A DNA stretch of 64,000 nucleotides from a bacterium (GTDB lineage Bacteria > RUG730 > JAAEPJ01). Location of the stretch: positions 1 to 64,000 of the forward strand of contig JAAEPJ010000048.1 in the NCBI GenBank assembly GCA_024222485.1, written 5' to 3'. Numbering within the stretch: the first letter of the stretch is position 1; every line of letters begins with the position of its first letter. Under the pieces are notes generated by a model, which was not told the origin of the DNA, made no database searches, and worked only from the letters and a program-made list of their open reading frames with translations. This document shows, piece by piece, positions 52,417-62,099 of this stretch. Both the position numbers and the translations under genes were made by a program.

Positions 52417-53189
52417 TGATACACTCCTTTTTCTTGAGTAGGAGAGAGCCGTGCTTTAAACTCAGGTTTTGGATTAGGCCAAACACTAGCATCTTTACGT
52501 GTCATTTCCCCAAGTGCCACAGCCTCAAAAATAAAGCTCTCACCCCACAATTCAAGCTCTTTTTGCAACACTACAATTGAATAAGTGTAATGATCAGCAT
52601 GAGTCATCCATGCTGGGATATGATCTAATAAAACCAACTTCTCAAAAACTTTCCCGACTTCAGTCGTATTTTTATATTGAATATTTATATATTGCCGCCT
52701 AAAATCAAGGGGTGTGAATTGCTGGTCAAAAAGCAAAGCATCTTTATCATTTTTAAGGATAAAATTTTCTGCTAACTTTGGTAGTAAATTAGCATAAATA
52801 CTAGCAAACTTATCTTGCTGATTTTGATGAAGAGGCAGGACTCCAATATATCCACCACCACCAAAATAACTTTGATAGTCCACTGTTCCCGCAAATGTAT
52901 GAGGTGTTGAGCGGTCAAGAAGGTCAATCCCTGACTGATGATAGTCAGGAAAAACAATATTTTTATCTCCAGAAGGGTATTTCAAAATATAATTCTTATC
53001 TGCAATAGCATTAAATGCCCGAGCTTGGTAAGTCGCTATAGCTAATGCTGCGGCATCAACTGCTTTTTGCAACTTTACTTTAGCAATAGAAAGTTCTGTT
53101 AAATTGATCATTAAATAAGCAAAGGTCATCATTGCGGTAAAAACAAAAAGAAACATATACATTATTTGACCTCTTTGTCTTTTTTTCAT
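52413..53189 (-). CDS. TadG-like / Flp pilus-assembly-related protein
   Basis: KKRQRGQIMYMFLFVFTAMM then TFAYLMINLTELSIAKVKLQ and KAVDAAALAIATYQARAFNA match the N-terminal TadG/TadE-like segment (RGQ...hydrophobic helix...K.LQ.A.DAAALA). The rest (about 190 residues) is an extracytoplasmic domain of unknown fold. ATG 53187-53189 (MKKRQ) is preferred with AAGG upstream. It is the first of a pair with the TadE-like gene. Confidence 0.75.
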   Translation of the reverse strand: MKKRQRGQIMYMFLFVFTAMMTFAYLMINLTELSIAKVKLQKAVDAAALAIATYQARAFNAIADKNYILKYPSGDKNIVFPDYHQSGIDLLDRSTPHTFAGTVDYQSYFGGGGYIGVLPLHQNQQDKFASIYANLLPKLAENFILKNDKDALLFDQQFTPLDFRRQYINIQYKNTTEVGKVFEKLVLLDHIPAWMTHADHYTYSIVVLQKELELWGESFIFEAVALGEMTRKDASVWPNPKPEFKARLSPTQEKGVYH

Positions 53190-53263
53190 AAACACCTTCT
53201 TATTTGAGTAATATAATTTTAATAGCTTAATTTTTCATATCAAACAAAACCCCTCAATGTATC

Positions 53264-54799
53264 TTAATGTCTAAAATGTCTTTGTCCAGTAAAAATCATT
53301 GCAATATCATGCTCATTACAAGAATTAATAACTTCATTATCTCGAATTGAACCACTCGGCTGAATCACAGCTTTAATACCATACTCTGCAATCAACTCAA
53401 TAGAGTCTTTAAACGGGAAAAATGCATCAGAGGCTAATACTGCACCATGAATATCAAACCCTGCCTTTATAGCTTTATTAATTGCAATTTCAACAGAATC
53501 AACTCGGCTCATCTGCCCTGCTCCAATACCTAAAACCGCACCATTTTTTGCCAAAACAATAGCATTAGACTTAACATGTTTGCAAACATGCCAAGAAAAC
53601 TCTAAGTCTTGTTGTTCTTCTTCGCTTGGTTTCCGTTGACTGGCTACGATTCGTTCGCCAAGATCTTTACAGTCTTTTTCTTGTACTAAAAAACCGGTAA
53701 ACACTCGTTTATATTCAAGAACATCTTCTGCATGACCATTCATCTTAATAATTCTTAAATTATTTTTAGTGAGTAAAACCTTTAAAGCATCTTCTGCAAA
53801 ATCAGGTGCAACGACACATTCAGTAAAAATTTTCACAATCTCATCAGCAGTAACTCTATCAACCTTTTTATTCGTTGCAACAATGCCACCATAGGCACTA
53901 ATAGGATCTGTTAATAAAGCTTTTTTATATGCAGAAGCTAAGTTCAAATCGGTCCCAACACCGCAAGGATTGTTATGCTTAACAATTACAACGGCTCTTC
54001 TTTTAATATCAGAAATAATATTCCACGCTGCCTCAATATCTAGGAGATTATTATATGAAAGTTCTTTCCCTCCCAGTTGTTGCCAGTTAATGGATGTCTT
54101 ATCATCATCATCTAAGTAGTATGCTGCCTGCTGATGTGGGTTCTCACCATAATGTAAATCAAAATTTTTTATTAATTTTTTATTAACCTGATTCGGGAAA
54201 AGCTTTTTCCCATGATTATTATTTAATAAATAATTATGAATTAGATTATCATAAGCACTTGTTTCAATAAATACTTTAGAGGCTAAAATTGCACGCTTTT
54301 CTAAAGAAATCCCCTCTTCTTTCCCTAGTTCTTGTAAAACCATATCATAATCCTTATTATCACAGACAACCACAACGGACTCATAACTCTTTGCAGCAGA
54401 ACGCAACATTGATGGTCCACCAATATCAATATTTTCAATCATTTCTTCATGCATAACATCATCTTTTTCTAACATTTCTTTAAACGGATAAAGATTAACG
54501 ACAACCATATCAATATATTCTATTTCATGTTTGCTCACCTCTATCACATGTTCATCAAGATCACGCTTTGCAAGCAATGCACCATGAACCTTAGGGTGTA
54601 GCGTTTTTACTCTCCCATCTAATATTTCGGGGAATCCTGTAAAGTCTGAAATGTCTCTCACTTTAAAACCTAAATCAGAAATAAATCTATGAGTGCCACC
54701 GGTAGAGATAATTTCCACCCCCATATGTATTAATTCTTTTACAAAATGCTCTAAACCTGTTTTATCTGAAACACTAACCAGCACTCGTTTAACTTTCAT
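53264..54799 (-). CDS. purH: Bifunctional AICAR transformylase/IMP cyclohydrolase
   Basis: The MGS-like IMP cyclohydrolase domain (VLVSVSDKTGLEHFVKELIH, IISTGGTHRFISDLGFKVRD) is followed by the AICARFT domain (DLHYGENPHQQAAYYLDDDD, RAVVIVKHNNPCGVGTDLNL, SYNNLLDIEAAWNIISDIKR), ending SGSIRDNEVINSCNEHDIAM, FTGQRHFRH. It catalyses the last two steps of IMP synthesis. Length 511 is typical. It starts 42 bases after thrC in the same direction. Confidence 0.97.
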   Translation of the reverse strand: MKVKRVLVSVSDKTGLEHFVKELIHMGVEIISTGGTHRFISDLGFKVRDISDFTGFPEILDGRVKTLHPKVHGALLAKRDLDEHVIEVSKHEIEYIDMVVVNLYPFKEMLEKDDVMHEEMIENIDIGGPSMLRSAAKSYESVVVVCDNKDYDMVLQELGKEEGISLEKRAILASKVFIETSAYDNLIHNYLLNNNHGKKLFPNQVNKKLIKNFDLHYGENPHQQAAYYLDDDDKTSINWQQLGGKELSYNNLLDIEAAWNIISDIKRRAVVIVKHNNPCGVGTDLNLASAYKKALLTDPISAYGGIVATNKKVDRVTADEIVKIFTECVVAPDFAEDALKVLLTKNNLRIIKMNGHAEDVLEYKRVFTGFLVQEKDCKDLGERIVASQRKPSEEEQQDLEFSWHVCKHVKSNAIVLAKNGAVLGIGAGQMSRVDSVEIAINKAIKAGFDIHGAVLASDAFFPFKDSIELIAEYGIKAVIQPSGSIRDNEVINSCNEHDIAMIFTGQRHFRH

Positions 54800-54841
54800 A
54801 ACTTTCTCCTCATTTGAAATAATAGATAAAATATGATGATT

Positions 54842-55909
54842 TCAAGATAAATTAATGACCTGTAACAGTTCTTTAACAGTTCCCTTAATTTTAATAACTT
54901 CTTTTGAACTTTTAATTGCATTATCCGGATCTTTTAAACCATGCCCAGTCAAAACACAAACAATATTACCTTTTTTGTTTTTATCAATCTTGCCTTCATG
55001 GACAGCCTTAATAAGCCCTGCCACACTAGCAGCAGATGCTGGCTCACAAAAAACACCTTCCAAGCGGCTTAGTAATTGATAAGCTAAAATAATCTCATCA
55101 TCTTCAACCATATCAATCAATCCACCGGATTCATCCCGTGCTAATTCAGCAAACTTCCAGCTAGCAGGATTTCCAATTCTGATAGCCGTTGCCAATGTTT
55201 CCGGATTATTCACCTTATGCCCTAAAACAATAGGTGCAGATCCTGCTGCTTGGTACCCCATCATTTTTGGCTTTTTCTTAGCAAAACCATGGTCAAAATA
55301 TTCGTTATAACCTTGCCAGTAAGCTGTAATATTCCCTGCATTTCCCACAGGAATAAAATGATAATCAGGTGCATCTCCTAAAGCATCTATGATCTCAAAA
55401 GCCCCAGATTTCTGACCTTCAATCCGATATGGATTCAAAGAGTTTACCATTACAATCGGGTATTTCTGAGAAATCTCACACACCATATTTAAAGCATCAT
55501 CAAAATTACCCTCTATTGACACCACTTTTGCATTATGCATAAGAGCCTGAGAAAGCTTACCAAAAGCAATTTTTCCATCAGGAATCAACACCACACACTC
55601 CATGCCTGCACGAGCTGCATAAGCCGCTGCAGATGCAGAAGTATTACCAGTTGAGGCACAAATTACAACTTTAGCACCTTCTTCCTTAGCCTTAGTAATG
55701 GCCATGGTCATCCCTCGATCTTTAAATGATCCTGTCGGATTCAGCCCCTCATATTTTAAAAAAATGTCAGCCTTAATATTAAGCTCTTTTTTCAAGTTTT
55801 TTGCTTCAATTAGCGGAGTGTTTCCTTCACAAAGAGAGACAATACATGTCTCCTCTTTTACAGATAAAAACTTCCTGTAATGATCAATAAGACCCTTATA
55901 TCTATTCAT
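54842..55909 (-). CDS. thrC: Threonine synthase
   Basis: A PLP fold-type II enzyme: EGLNPTGSFKDRGMTMAITK has the PLP-binding Lys in SFKDRG, CASTGNTSASAAAYAARAGM is the substrate-binding STGNTSASAA loop, and IPVGNAGNITAYWQGYNEYF the phosphate loop. The layout (355 residues, no N-terminal domain) is the bacterial ThrC class II type. It converts O-phosphohomoserine to threonine. It ends with TGA, in frame with purH 14 codons later, proving TGA is read as stop here. Confidence 0.95.
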   Translation of the reverse strand: MNRYKGLIDHYRKFLSVKEETCIVSLCEGNTPLIEAKNLKKELNIKADIFLKYEGLNPTGSFKDRGMTMAITKAKEEGAKVVICASTGNTSASAAAYAARAGMECVVLIPDGKIAFGKLSQALMHNAKVVSIEGNFDDALNMVCEISQKYPIVMVNSLNPYRIEGQKSGAFEIIDALGDAPDYHFIPVGNAGNITAYWQGYNEYFDHGFAKKKPKMMGYQAAGSAPIVLGHKVNNPETLATAIRIGNPASWKFAELARDESGGLIDMVEDDEIILAYQLLSRLEGVFCEPASAASVAGLIKAVHEGKIDKNKKGNIVCVLTGHGLKDPDNAIKSSKEVIKIKGTVKELLQVINLS

Positions 55910-56029
55910 ACATTAAACTTCCTTTTTTTTAATTATCAAAATAATTTAATCGTTTAAATATCAAAATAGGCTCCAAAAAAAAAATTAAAAACTAACTTTT
56001 CCCAGATTATATAATGTATTCTTAATCAG

Positions 56030-56635
56030 TTAAGAATGACAAGCTTTACTTTCTTCTGCTGCAGTTTTTCTAATATAAAAAGGTTTTATATCTTGATAAT
56101 GTGTAGGCTTTAAATTTTCAAAATCGATAAACTTAATTAAATACTTCCCCGAGCTGCCTGATGCTTCAATAAAAACTTTATTAATAGGATCAATATTTTC
56201 TTTCTTTAAGATACTATAATCTGTTATGCGACGACCTTTAGAACTATAGGTAGCAGAATAAAATTCCCCCCTTAAAGCATCTTGCAAAACGACGATCTTA
56301 TTTTTATTAACTTTATTTATTCTCAAAAACTTATACATCAAAACATCAAGCCCCACCACTCCATAAACTTTGATATTGAGAACTTGAGCAATAGCCCTAG
56401 CAACAGAAACTCCAACACGAATTCCAGTAAAAGATCCTGGTCCTATATTAACAACTATTTTATTAAGGTCTCTGAGTGTTAAATTATTCTCTGTTAAAAT
56501 TTGCTCAATTAAAGGTAAAGTTTTTTCACTATGGACAAGACCTTCATTGATCATTATAACTTTGTACTCTCTGCCTATTTTCAGACTCACTTCACACATT
56601 TTGCTTGTTGTATCTATTCCAAGAATAACAGACAT
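56030..56635 (-). CDS. tsaB: tRNA threonylcarbamoyladenosine biosynthesis protein TsaB
   Basis: ILGIDTTSKMCEVSLKIGRE and VNIGPGSFTGIRVGVSVARA (the NIGPGSFTG-R signature) identify TsaB, the noncatalytic partner of TsaD in t6A formation on ANN-decoding tRNAs. Length about 201 is normal. ATG 56633-56635 is chosen with AAGGA upstream. tsaE lies 4 kb away (60335-60760), separated by the GH94-like gene. Confidence 0.93.
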   Translation of the reverse strand: MSVILGIDTTSKMCEVSLKIGREYKVIMINEGLVHSEKTLPLIEQILTENNLTLRDLNKIVVNIGPGSFTGIRVGVSVARAIAQVLNIKVYGVVGLDVLMYKFLRINKVNKNKIVVLQDALRGEFYSATYSSKGRRITDYSILKKENIDPINKVFIEASGSSGKYLIKFIDFENLKPTHYQDIKPFYIRKTAAEESKACHS

Positions 56636-56713
56636 AAACATTCCTTTTTATATAAAAAATAAATGGGGCACTTCTAATTAGATTTTATATTATAAAATTT
56701 TTATAAAAAAAAA

Positions 56714-56747
56714 GCGACAGCCTGATTTCTAAAAATCAAGCTGTCAC
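56714..56747 (-). terminator. Rho-independent terminator downstream of the GH94-like gene
   Basis: On the minus strand arms 56733-56747 and 56714-56728 form a 15-bp stem (with two G-U pairs) and a 4-base loop, followed by UUUUUUUUU. It lies about 37 bases after the gene's TGA. Confidence 0.9.
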
Positions 56748-56783
56748 ATAATGTATTATAATATCACAAATAATCTCTAAGTA

Positions 56784-59700
56784 TCATATCAATGAAACAT
56801 CAATCCTTGATACTTCACCATTCCTTACCTTGAATGCGTATTCCGCTATAATTTTATTACCAAAAATTTCTATAATTTCTCCATCATCTAAAGTTAACTT
56901 ATAACCTTCGATTTTAGCATCGTAGCTATTTTTAAGGTTATCATTTCTATAAACGACTAAAGTTTTAGACAAAAATTTAAAAGCAAATGAATTAGCGGGA
57001 ATTTCAACGTGATTAATAACACATTTCTCGCATTTAGAATAAAGCTCAATCACACTTTTTTCTTTGGTAAAAAGGTCCGCTGAAACTTGGGGTTTAAACT
57101 CTAAAACAAGCTCTTCTTTTTGCATAGTAAAGGGCTTTAACCCTGAAGTCATCGCCAACCAAATTGAAATAAATTCTGCAGTAGAACCTGAAAGTCGCGA
57201 AACAAATCCCTGTCCATGAATTTCAGGCTCAGGATGTGCACTACTAACAACAAACGATGAGTTTTCAAAAATACTACGACCATATTTTTCAGGATCCATA
57301 AAAGGAACAAGTGCCGTATGCGCAAGATCAAAAAAAGATTTTGACATCCCATTCCTTAAAAGTTCAAGTAAATATTTATACTCCATATGCGTCCAAATTG
57401 ATTCATTCTCAAGCCAACCAGGAGTAAAAATCTTAATACGACCAGTTGCAAGCTCGACGCCATCAAGTGGGGCATTTACCTTAATCATTTTAAGTTTCTT
57501 ATCATAAAGAGCACTATTCATTAAGTTTTTATGTAATTTATCAGCCTCATGAATATTAGGACCAAGCCTTAAATAATGAACAGGACCTTCTAAAAAAAGT
57601 GGTAAATCTTTTCTTTCAAATGCTGTAATCTTGATACATTGATTACCATTTGAATTAACTTTCCCTGTAAGGGGTTCATGCTTAGTAGCTATATATTCAA
57701 TATTAGTAAAAACAACTCCTGATTTATTATCCAGAGCTTTATTAAGACCTTCATTAACCTTAACTAAAAACACATCCGCTATCTTTTTCAGATCGCTTAC
57801 TTTAACCGCTACCTCTCCACCTGAGATACCATAAAGTGTCTGTTCCCGATACTTTTCTTTTGCAGTATGAGTCTCATCCCAAAAATCAAAATTATTTAAA
57901 TTTCTAATAGTAATGTTTTCAAGCTTATGGAGTAAATCCATACTCTCTTCCATAACATTAACTTTCAAAACAGCAATATTATCTAAAGCATTTTTAATCG
58001 TTAATAAAAGGCGTTTAAGCTCAAAAGACTCTGCAGTAGAGCTACCAAAGGTCCCAGGCAAACCATTAAGTGCATCACACCAATTAGGCTTATCCGTTTC
58101 CATCTCAACACCGACACCTTCAGGGTCGAGTGAAGCATACTTGTTCGCTAAAAGCGAAAATAATTTATTTAAAAGATTTGTCTGATAAACTTCCCCTTTA
58201 CCAAAAGCTTTTCTAACAACATTTTTATGAGTTAAGCGAGACTGAATCAACTCTTCCTTCTCTTCATGGTTAATCACGCCATTTAGCTGTCTTGGCTCAT
58301 CTAAAAAAATTACATGCTTTTCTGTTCTCGGTGTAACAGAGTGAGAATCATCATAAAAAGTATAATTTGTATTATTAAGAAAAAGATCATCAATTTTATC
58401 AGGAAAAATTGATAAAAAACTTTCAATTAAATCAATATTATAATGCCAGTGATCTGACCAATAGCCCTCTGAATGTTCTGCATTTGTGACTTTTTCTGAA
58501 TTTTTTATTAAACTTACCAAAACTTCTTTATTACAAATGTCCATGTGATGGTTCTCTATAAAATTATAAAGACTTCCTATCGTTATTGGCTTTGATAAAT
58601 ATTCAAGTAGTAACTTTTTCTGATTAGTGGTTAAACCCAAAATACTGGCAATAAATGACTCTTTATTAACAACATCAAAGGTAACACCTAAAACCTTTAA
58701 AGGATTAAAGCCATCCAGCTGAATTAAATTCATAAATTCAACTAATATTGAATCTTTTAAGTGTTGATTAAAGAAAATATCACTACGTCTATTCTGATTA
58801 ACATCACGATAATTCCCATTTCCTTGAGAGTAGTACTCAGGTAAAATCATAAAATTATTATATTCTCTCTCCATATCACCATGAATTCTTGAATAAACAT
58901 AATACGTAGTCTTAGATTCCCCTTCTCCAATAGAAACAGGATAGCCACCACGAAGTAAATTATCAATAAAATTTTGTTCACAGTAGTTGTCAAATTTTTG
59001 TAAGGAAGATTTAGTTAGGACATCCCCAGTAATTTGGTTAATGATTTTTTTGTTTTCTTCTTCTTTTTGATTAATATAATCATCTTGCATAAAAATCTTA
59101 ATGAACTTATCTATATCTTTTGCATTATGAGCATGACCAACAGTAGAGTTATAAACAAAAGTTTTCCCTGACTCAAGCTCTACTTCAAAATGCCCCATAC
59201 CAGATGGAGTTTTATTTTTTCCTGTTAAATGTGGATTAAACCCAAAATCCTCATCTGCAATAAATTTATCCGCATATTCAAAGTTTCGAACTTCCCCAAA
59301 AATATTATCTGGATCAACAATAAACTCAGGAAAAACTTTCTGCCCATCTTTTTCATAGTATCCAACATAAAAATTTCCACCATAAACAGGGACAACTTCT
59401 GGACGATCCTGTGGTTCCACTGGCAGTTTATAGACTGGTACTTTCTGTTCATCTGAGAAGAAAACTCCATTATACCAGCCTTCAGCTAGCCTTGAAATAT
59501 TTTTAAGCAAAAAGTCCATCGTCCCATAAGGAATAATAATGGGAAGCCCCTCTAAACATTTAATATTTTTATTGCTTGTCGAAATATTTTTAATACTTAA
59601 CTTTCGCATTAAAGCAGGAAAAACTTCATTAGGGAGCGTAAAATATTCAACAGTAGTTTCAATACCTAGGTCTTCATTAATATCTACAATTTTAACAACA

Positions 59701-60041
59701 TATGATGTAATATGCATTCGTTGGATACTTTTTTTAGCTGGAGCATTCTTAAATGGTTCATAATATTGTCCATCAACTTTATAAAAAGTCCTAAAGCCCT
59801 GTGTAGGCGTCTGCCGATAAGCTTTATTCGCTGCAGAAAATTCTATAATTGCACCATCTTTATCCTTGGTCCCAAAACAAGAAATAGCTTGTCCTCGATT
59901 CACATAATAACACCACATTGGTTTTCCAAATTCCCCTGCAATTGCAGGAAAAAAACTAGCAAAAGATTTAGCATTATTATAATCTTCAATAATAAATTCT
60001 TGACCTTTTACTTCATACTTTACATCTTTCATTTTTTTCAT
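56784..60041 (-). CDS. GH94-like glycoside phosphorylase / cellobiose-phosphorylase-family protein
   Basis: The 1085-residue protein has an N-terminal beta-sandwich (YEVKGQEFIIEDYNNAKSFA, GEFGKPMWCYYVNRGQAISC) and a large helical catalytic part with NPLKVLGVTFDVVNKESF, VENGE-like acidic patches and a C-terminal THMEYKYLLELLRNGMSKSF, HPEPEIHGQGFVSRLSGSTA, FISIWLAMTSGLKP typical of GH94/GH36-like cellobiose phosphorylases. It presumably phosphorolyses or makes a beta-glucoside in the cytoplasm (no signal peptide). The exact substrate is unclear. It is single-gene, with its own strong terminator. AGGAG precedes the start; ATG 60030-60032 (MKDVKYE) may be the true initiator. Confidence 0.7.
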   Translation of the reverse strand: MKKMKDVKYEVKGQEFIIEDYNNAKSFASFFPAIAGEFGKPMWCYYVNRGQAISCFGTKDKDGAIIEFSAANKAYRQTPTQGFRTFYKVDGQYYEPFKNAPAKKSIQRMHITSYVVKIVDINEDLGIETTVEYFTLPNEVFPALMRKLSIKNISTSNKNIKCLEGLPIIIPYGTMDFLLKNISRLAEGWYNGVFFSDEQKVPVYKLPVEPQDRPEVVPVYGGNFYVGYYEKDGQKVFPEFIVDPDNIFGEVRNFEYADKFIADEDFGFNPHLTGKNKTPSGMGHFEVELESGKTFVYNSTVGHAHNAKDIDKFIKIFMQDDYINQKEEENKKIINQITGDVLTKSSLQKFDNYCEQNFIDNLLRGGYPVSIGEGESKTTYYVYSRIHGDMEREYNNFMILPEYYSQGNGNYRDVNQNRRSDIFFNQHLKDSILVEFMNLIQLDGFNPLKVLGVTFDVVNKESFIASILGLTTNQKKLLLEYLSKPITIGSLYNFIENHHMDICNKEVLVSLIKNSEKVTNAEHSEGYWSDHWHYNIDLIESFLSIFPDKIDDLFLNNTNYTFYDDSHSVTPRTEKHVIFLDEPRQLNGVINHEEKEELIQSRLTHKNVVRKAFGKGEVYQTNLLNKLFSLLANKYASLDPEGVGVEMETDKPNWCDALNGLPGTFGSSTAESFELKRLLLTIKNALDNIAVLKVNVMEESMDLLHKLENITIRNLNNFDFWDETHTAKEKYREQTLYGISGGEVAVKVSDLKKIADVFLVKVNEGLNKALDNKSGVVFTNIEYIATKHEPLTGKVNSNGNQCIKITAFERKDLPLFLEGPVHYLRLGPNIHEADKLHKNLMNSALYDKKLKMIKVNAPLDGVELATGRIKIFTPGWLENESIWTHMEYKYLLELLRNGMSKSFFDLAHTALVPFMDPEKYGRSIFENSSFVVSSAHPEPEIHGQGFVSRLSGSTAEFISIWLAMTSGLKPFTMQKEELVLEFKPQVSADLFTKEKSVIELYSKCEKCVINHVEIPANSFAFKFLSKTLVVYRNDNLKNSYDAKIEGYKLTLDDGEIIEIFGNKIIAEYAFKVRNGEVSRIDVSLI

Positions 60042-60334
60042 TTCTCCTCACAAAAAAAATATTTCAATTCATTTTTAAAACAGATCGTTTATGTTAAAAA
60101 AATTTGTATTTTTAGTCAAATTATTTAATTCATTATAGCTAAAAAAAGCTTAGCAATAAATGATATATATCATAAACTCATTCCAACTAATAAATAGCAA
60201 GTAAAAATATTTTAGAATATAGCATTCTCCTTATCTCTCTCATGCCAAGATTTAGTTAAATAATAAAATACAAGTATTAACTCCTTCTATTTATGTTTAC
60301 CAAAAAAAACTATTTCTGCCATTAAAGTCCATCA

Positions 60335-60760
60335 TTAACCCCATGAAACAGAAACAAAACGAGCATCAAAATTTTCATCATACTCAAAGTATAAAACAGT
60401 AAAATCTAAGGGCCAAATATCACGAGCTTTCTCTGCCCATTCCACAATACAAATATCCGCCGAGGCTAGATAATCATCCCAGCCTAAGTACTCAGCATCT
60501 TTAGTAGAATCTAACCGATAAAGATCAAAATGCAAAATATTGAAGTCATTAATTGATTGCGTATACTCATTAATCAATTTAAAAGACGGACTATTCACAG
60601 TATCAGCAAACCCTAATTTTCTAACAAGTTCCCTTGTAAAAAAAGTTTTACCAACTCCAAGCTCTCCAATTAGAAAAATATTATCTCCCTTTTTAACTTT
60701 TTTAGCAAATTCAATAGCAAATTTTTTAGCATCTCGTTTGGTTTTAAGAGGTATTTTCAT
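60335..60760 (-). CDS. tsaE: tRNA threonylcarbamoyladenosine biosynthesis ATPase TsaE
   Basis: FLIGELGVGKTFFTRELVRK is the Walker A of the TsaE/YjeE family and FKLINEYTQSINDFNILHFD with FDLYRLDSTKDAEYLGWDDY follow as expected; ICIVEWAEKARDIWP is the conserved EW..KA. It is the ATPase partner of TsaB-TsaD. Length 141 fits. Start overlaps the upstream peptidase gene's stop by 4 bases (ATGA), so they are coupled. Confidence 0.95.
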   Translation of the reverse strand: MKIPLKTKRDAKKFAIEFAKKVKKGDNIFLIGELGVGKTFFTRELVRKLGFADTVNSPSFKLINEYTQSINDFNILHFDLYRLDSTKDAEYLGWDDYLASADICIVEWAEKARDIWPLDFTVLYFEYDENFDARFVSVSWG

Positions 60761-61764
60761 TTTAAAATTTCACATCCTGTACTTGTTAAAACAATAGTAT
60801 CCTCAATCCTTACACCAGATTTACCTTGAATATAAAGCCCAGGTTCAATAGTAATTACCATATTTTTTTTAAGAATTATATCTTGCTGTAATGCGATCAT
60901 TGGTTTCTCATGAACATCCAAACCAACACCATGCCCAGTAGAGTGCAAAAAATATTCTACCTTATCTTTAAAAAGCTCTCTTGTTTTTGCATCAACTTCT
61001 CCAGCTGTTTTTCCCGGCTTCACAAATTCTAAGACCTTTTCTTGAACTTCTTTTACTCTCTTAAAAATATCAGAATCTTCTGCAAAATAAGTCCGTGTCA
61101 TATCCGCACAATAATGTTCATACTTAGCACCAAAGTCAACCAAAACAGACTCGCCTTTTTTATACTTTACATCCGCAGGAATATAATGAGGATAAGCTGT
61201 ATTTTTGCCAAAAGCAACAATGGTATCAAACGCTTGACTACCTGCTTTTGCAATTAATAAGATATTGATCTTTTTTGTCAGCTCAGATTCTGTCATCCCC
61301 TCTTCTAAAATTTCAGGAATTTGTTGTGCAATATGAGCAGTGATACTACAGGCTTTACGAATTTTAAAAAGCTCACTATTATCTTTAAGCATTCGCATCT
61401 CAGCTAAAATTGAATAAAAATTTTTAAGATTAAAAATATTATCTAACTTTTTATAAAGTCCATAGTTTAAGGCTGGAAGAGAGAGGGTTAAATCAAGAAT
61501 TTTATGTTTTATTTTAAATTTTTTAAGCTCTTTAATTAAACTTTCTTCCACGATAACTGGAACGACATCAGGGGCAACTTCTAATAGTTGTGCATAAAGC
61601 ATTTTTGGGGTAAAAAAATAAGGCTGACCATCAACAAATAAAAGTGGATATGGATTACCCTTAAAACCTGTAATATAAAATTTATTAGACTCATCCATCT
61701 CCAAATAAGCTTTTATTTTATTACGATCTAACAGTTTACTAAATTTTTTAATTCTTATGTTCAT
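60757..61764 (-). CDS. Xaa-Pro aminopeptidase (M24 family)
   Basis: The metal-binding residues are visible: Asp in SVLVDFGAKYEHYCADMTRT (D...D), His in FLHSTGHGVGLDVHEKPMIA and Glu in VITIEPGLYIQGKSGVRIED (E...E). An N-terminal creatinase-like domain precedes it (MDESNKFYITGFKGNPYPLL). It removes N-terminal residues before proline. Length 335 is slightly short but complete. It forms an operon with tsaE. Confidence 0.93.
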   Translation of the reverse strand: MNIRIKKFSKLLDRNKIKAYLEMDESNKFYITGFKGNPYPLLFVDGQPYFFTPKMLYAQLLEVAPDVVPVIVEESLIKELKKFKIKHKILDLTLSLPALNYGLYKKLDNIFNLKNFYSILAEMRMLKDNSELFKIRKACSITAHIAQQIPEILEEGMTESELTKKINILLIAKAGSQAFDTIVAFGKNTAYPHYIPADVKYKKGESVLVDFGAKYEHYCADMTRTYFAEDSDIFKRVKEVQEKVLEFVKPGKTAGEVDAKTRELFKDKVEYFLHSTGHGVGLDVHEKPMIALQQDIILKKNMVITIEPGLYIQGKSGVRIEDTIVLTSTGCEILK

Positions 61765-61813
61765 GATCTCAATTTTAGCAGGATTTTATCCTCCATACAA
61801 GGCATGTTTTTGT

Positions 61814-61844
61814 TGTAGGGATATCGACAGAAGATATCCCTACA
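61814..61844. repeat. Perfect 12-bp inverted repeat with 7-base spacer
   Basis: TGTAGGGATATC (61814-61825) and GATATCCCTACA (61833-61844) are exact reverse complements around GACAGAA. It is more GC-rich than the local sequence and lacks a U-run, so a dispersed repeat (REP/MITE-like) or operator is possible. It occurs once in this window. Confidence 0.6.
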
Positions 61845-61867
61845 GAGGATTTCTAAACGCAGAAAAA

Positions 61868-61921
61868 AGCACAGTTTTCGTCTCCTTGAAAAAATTTTCA
61901 ATACTTCTCGCAAACTGTACT
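61868..61921 (-). terminator. Probable Rho-independent terminator for murA
   Basis: On the minus strand AGTACAGTTT (61912-61921) pairs with AAACTGTGCT (61868-61877), with an inner TTGAAAA/TTTTCAA stem, followed by UUUUUUC. It lies about 180 bases after the murA stop. Confidence 0.65.
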
Positions 61922-62099
61922 TTCTAAGCTTATGGCTATTTTAGCAAAGAATTACGAAAAAATTGCGAAGAATATACGAAAAATGTACGAATTTTTTTAG
62001 CGTGCAAAATATCAAATTTATCTAAAAAATAAATAAAAGAATCAACCGTAATAAATAAAATATAAGTTCAGGAAGTTATTACCTTTTTTAGAAAATAAA

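Larger units (their letters stand above)
61765..62099. other. Intergenic region with a palindrome and a terminator
   Basis: These 335 bases between murA and the peptidase gene carry no plausible ORF. They contain a perfect 12-bp inverted repeat (61814-61844) and a hairpin with a U-run (61868-61921) that should terminate murA. The promoter of the peptidase-tsaE operon must also lie here. Confidence 0.6.
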
